From NCBI GenBank assembly GCA_030043435.1, contig JASHXR010000019.1:1-5229 (forward strand): a DNA stretch of 5,229 nt. The letters are read 5' to 3'. Below, in pieces: positions 5,146 to 5,229 of the stretch. The notes below the pieces were generated by a model that saw only the letters and a list, made by a program, of their open reading frames with translations, had not been told where the DNA came from and ran no database searches. This DNA comes from Microcaldota archaeon. Lineage in GTDB: Archaea; Micrarchaeota; Micrarchaeia; Micrarchaeales; CABMGC01. Within the stretch, counting starts at the first letter, position 1, and the number at the start of each line of letters is the position of its first letter. Position numbers and translations under genes: made by a program.

Positions 5146-5148
5146 AAA
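5141..5148 (-). promoter_or_regulatory. TATA box of the vapBC operon
   Basis: TTTATATA on the minus strand is an exact match to the archaeal box A consensus. Transcription would start about 25-27 nt downstream, near 5118, leaving a leader of about 12 nt before the ATG at 5106. Confidence 0.7.
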
Positions 5149-5179
5149 TATTGGGCTCAAGGGCTGGCCAGTAGGATAT

Positions 5180-5193
5180 TATATGGCCATATA
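5180..5193. repeat. 14-bp palindrome near the window edge
   Basis: TATATGGCCATATA is a perfect palindrome 34 bp beyond the vapBC operator. It may belong to the promoter of a gene starting outside the window. No coding frame is supportable in 5161-5229. A short inverted repeat, CTGGA/TCCAG with an 8-nt loop, occurs at 5210-5227. Confidence 0.3.
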
Positions 5194-5229
5194 GGCGCTG
5201 GTGGTCTGACTGGATTTACTGTTCCAGGC

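Noticed and set aside
4891..5160. vapB starting at TTG 5160 (89 aa)
   Set aside because: The extra residues are encoded by the TATA box and operator palindrome; the ATG at 5106 gives the normal family N-terminus.
5196..5229. Possible 5' half of another tRNA (GCGCTGGTGGTCT...)
   Set aside because: The opening resembles a Gly- or Glu-type tRNA, but no D-stem of normal loop size can be closed and the window ends too soon.
4250..5229. Attachment-site duplication of the tRNA-His 3' end
   Set aside because: No second copy of the T-arm/acceptor sequence is visible within the window, so an integration event cannot be shown.

Overview
The window looks archaeal. The elongator tRNA-Met gene carries a 45-nt intron exactly at 37/38, inside a recognisable bulge-helix-bulge, and neither tRNA gene encodes CCA. 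There are TATA boxes of the archaeal type (CTATATAA, TTTATATA), AGG/AGA arginine and ATA isoleucine codons are common, and one gene encodes a KaiC/GvpD/RAD55-type ATPase. YVTN propellers with the 'NGYVYV..SVISGTSV' repeat fit ARMAN-like DPANN or Thermoplasmata-type genomes, but that placement is a weak inference.

Layout, plus strand first. Positions 34-1188 encode a membrane-anchored eight-repeat beta-propeller. A short palindrome-rich gap follows. Then comes a two-gene operon: a RAD55/KaiC-like ATPase with an unusual Walker A motif (1320-2081) and, 18 nt downstream, a V4R-like protein (2100-2750). A 42-codon small ORF (2823-2951) ends 4 nt before the convergent, intron-containing tRNA-Met (2956-3075, minus). 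An EamA/DMT transporter lies on the minus strand (3130-4011). A 186-nt gap (4012-4197) separates it from the divergently transcribed tRNA-His (4198-4270, plus) and holds candidate promoters for both.

The right-hand part (about 4279-5160, minus) reads as an accessory toxin-antitoxin patch beside tRNA-His. It comprises an orphan C-terminal half of a PIN-domain toxin, an apparently complete VapC ribonuclease, its VapB antitoxin, and a 24-bp perfect palindrome overlapping the vapB TATA box, which is the expected layout for autoregulation. The VapC frame has no ATG, GTG or TTG that keeps its first catalytic aspartate. A Shine-Dalgarno sequence built into the vapB stop codon suggests a non-AUG start, a frameshifted VapB-VapC product, or a damaged toxin gene.

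Possible joint functions: the ATPase and V4R protein probably act together, as a sensor or adaptor with a nucleotide-dependent switch. VapB and VapC form a toxin-antitoxin pair. The propeller and the transporter have no evident link to their neighbours. I saw no CRISPR array, transposase or replication origin.
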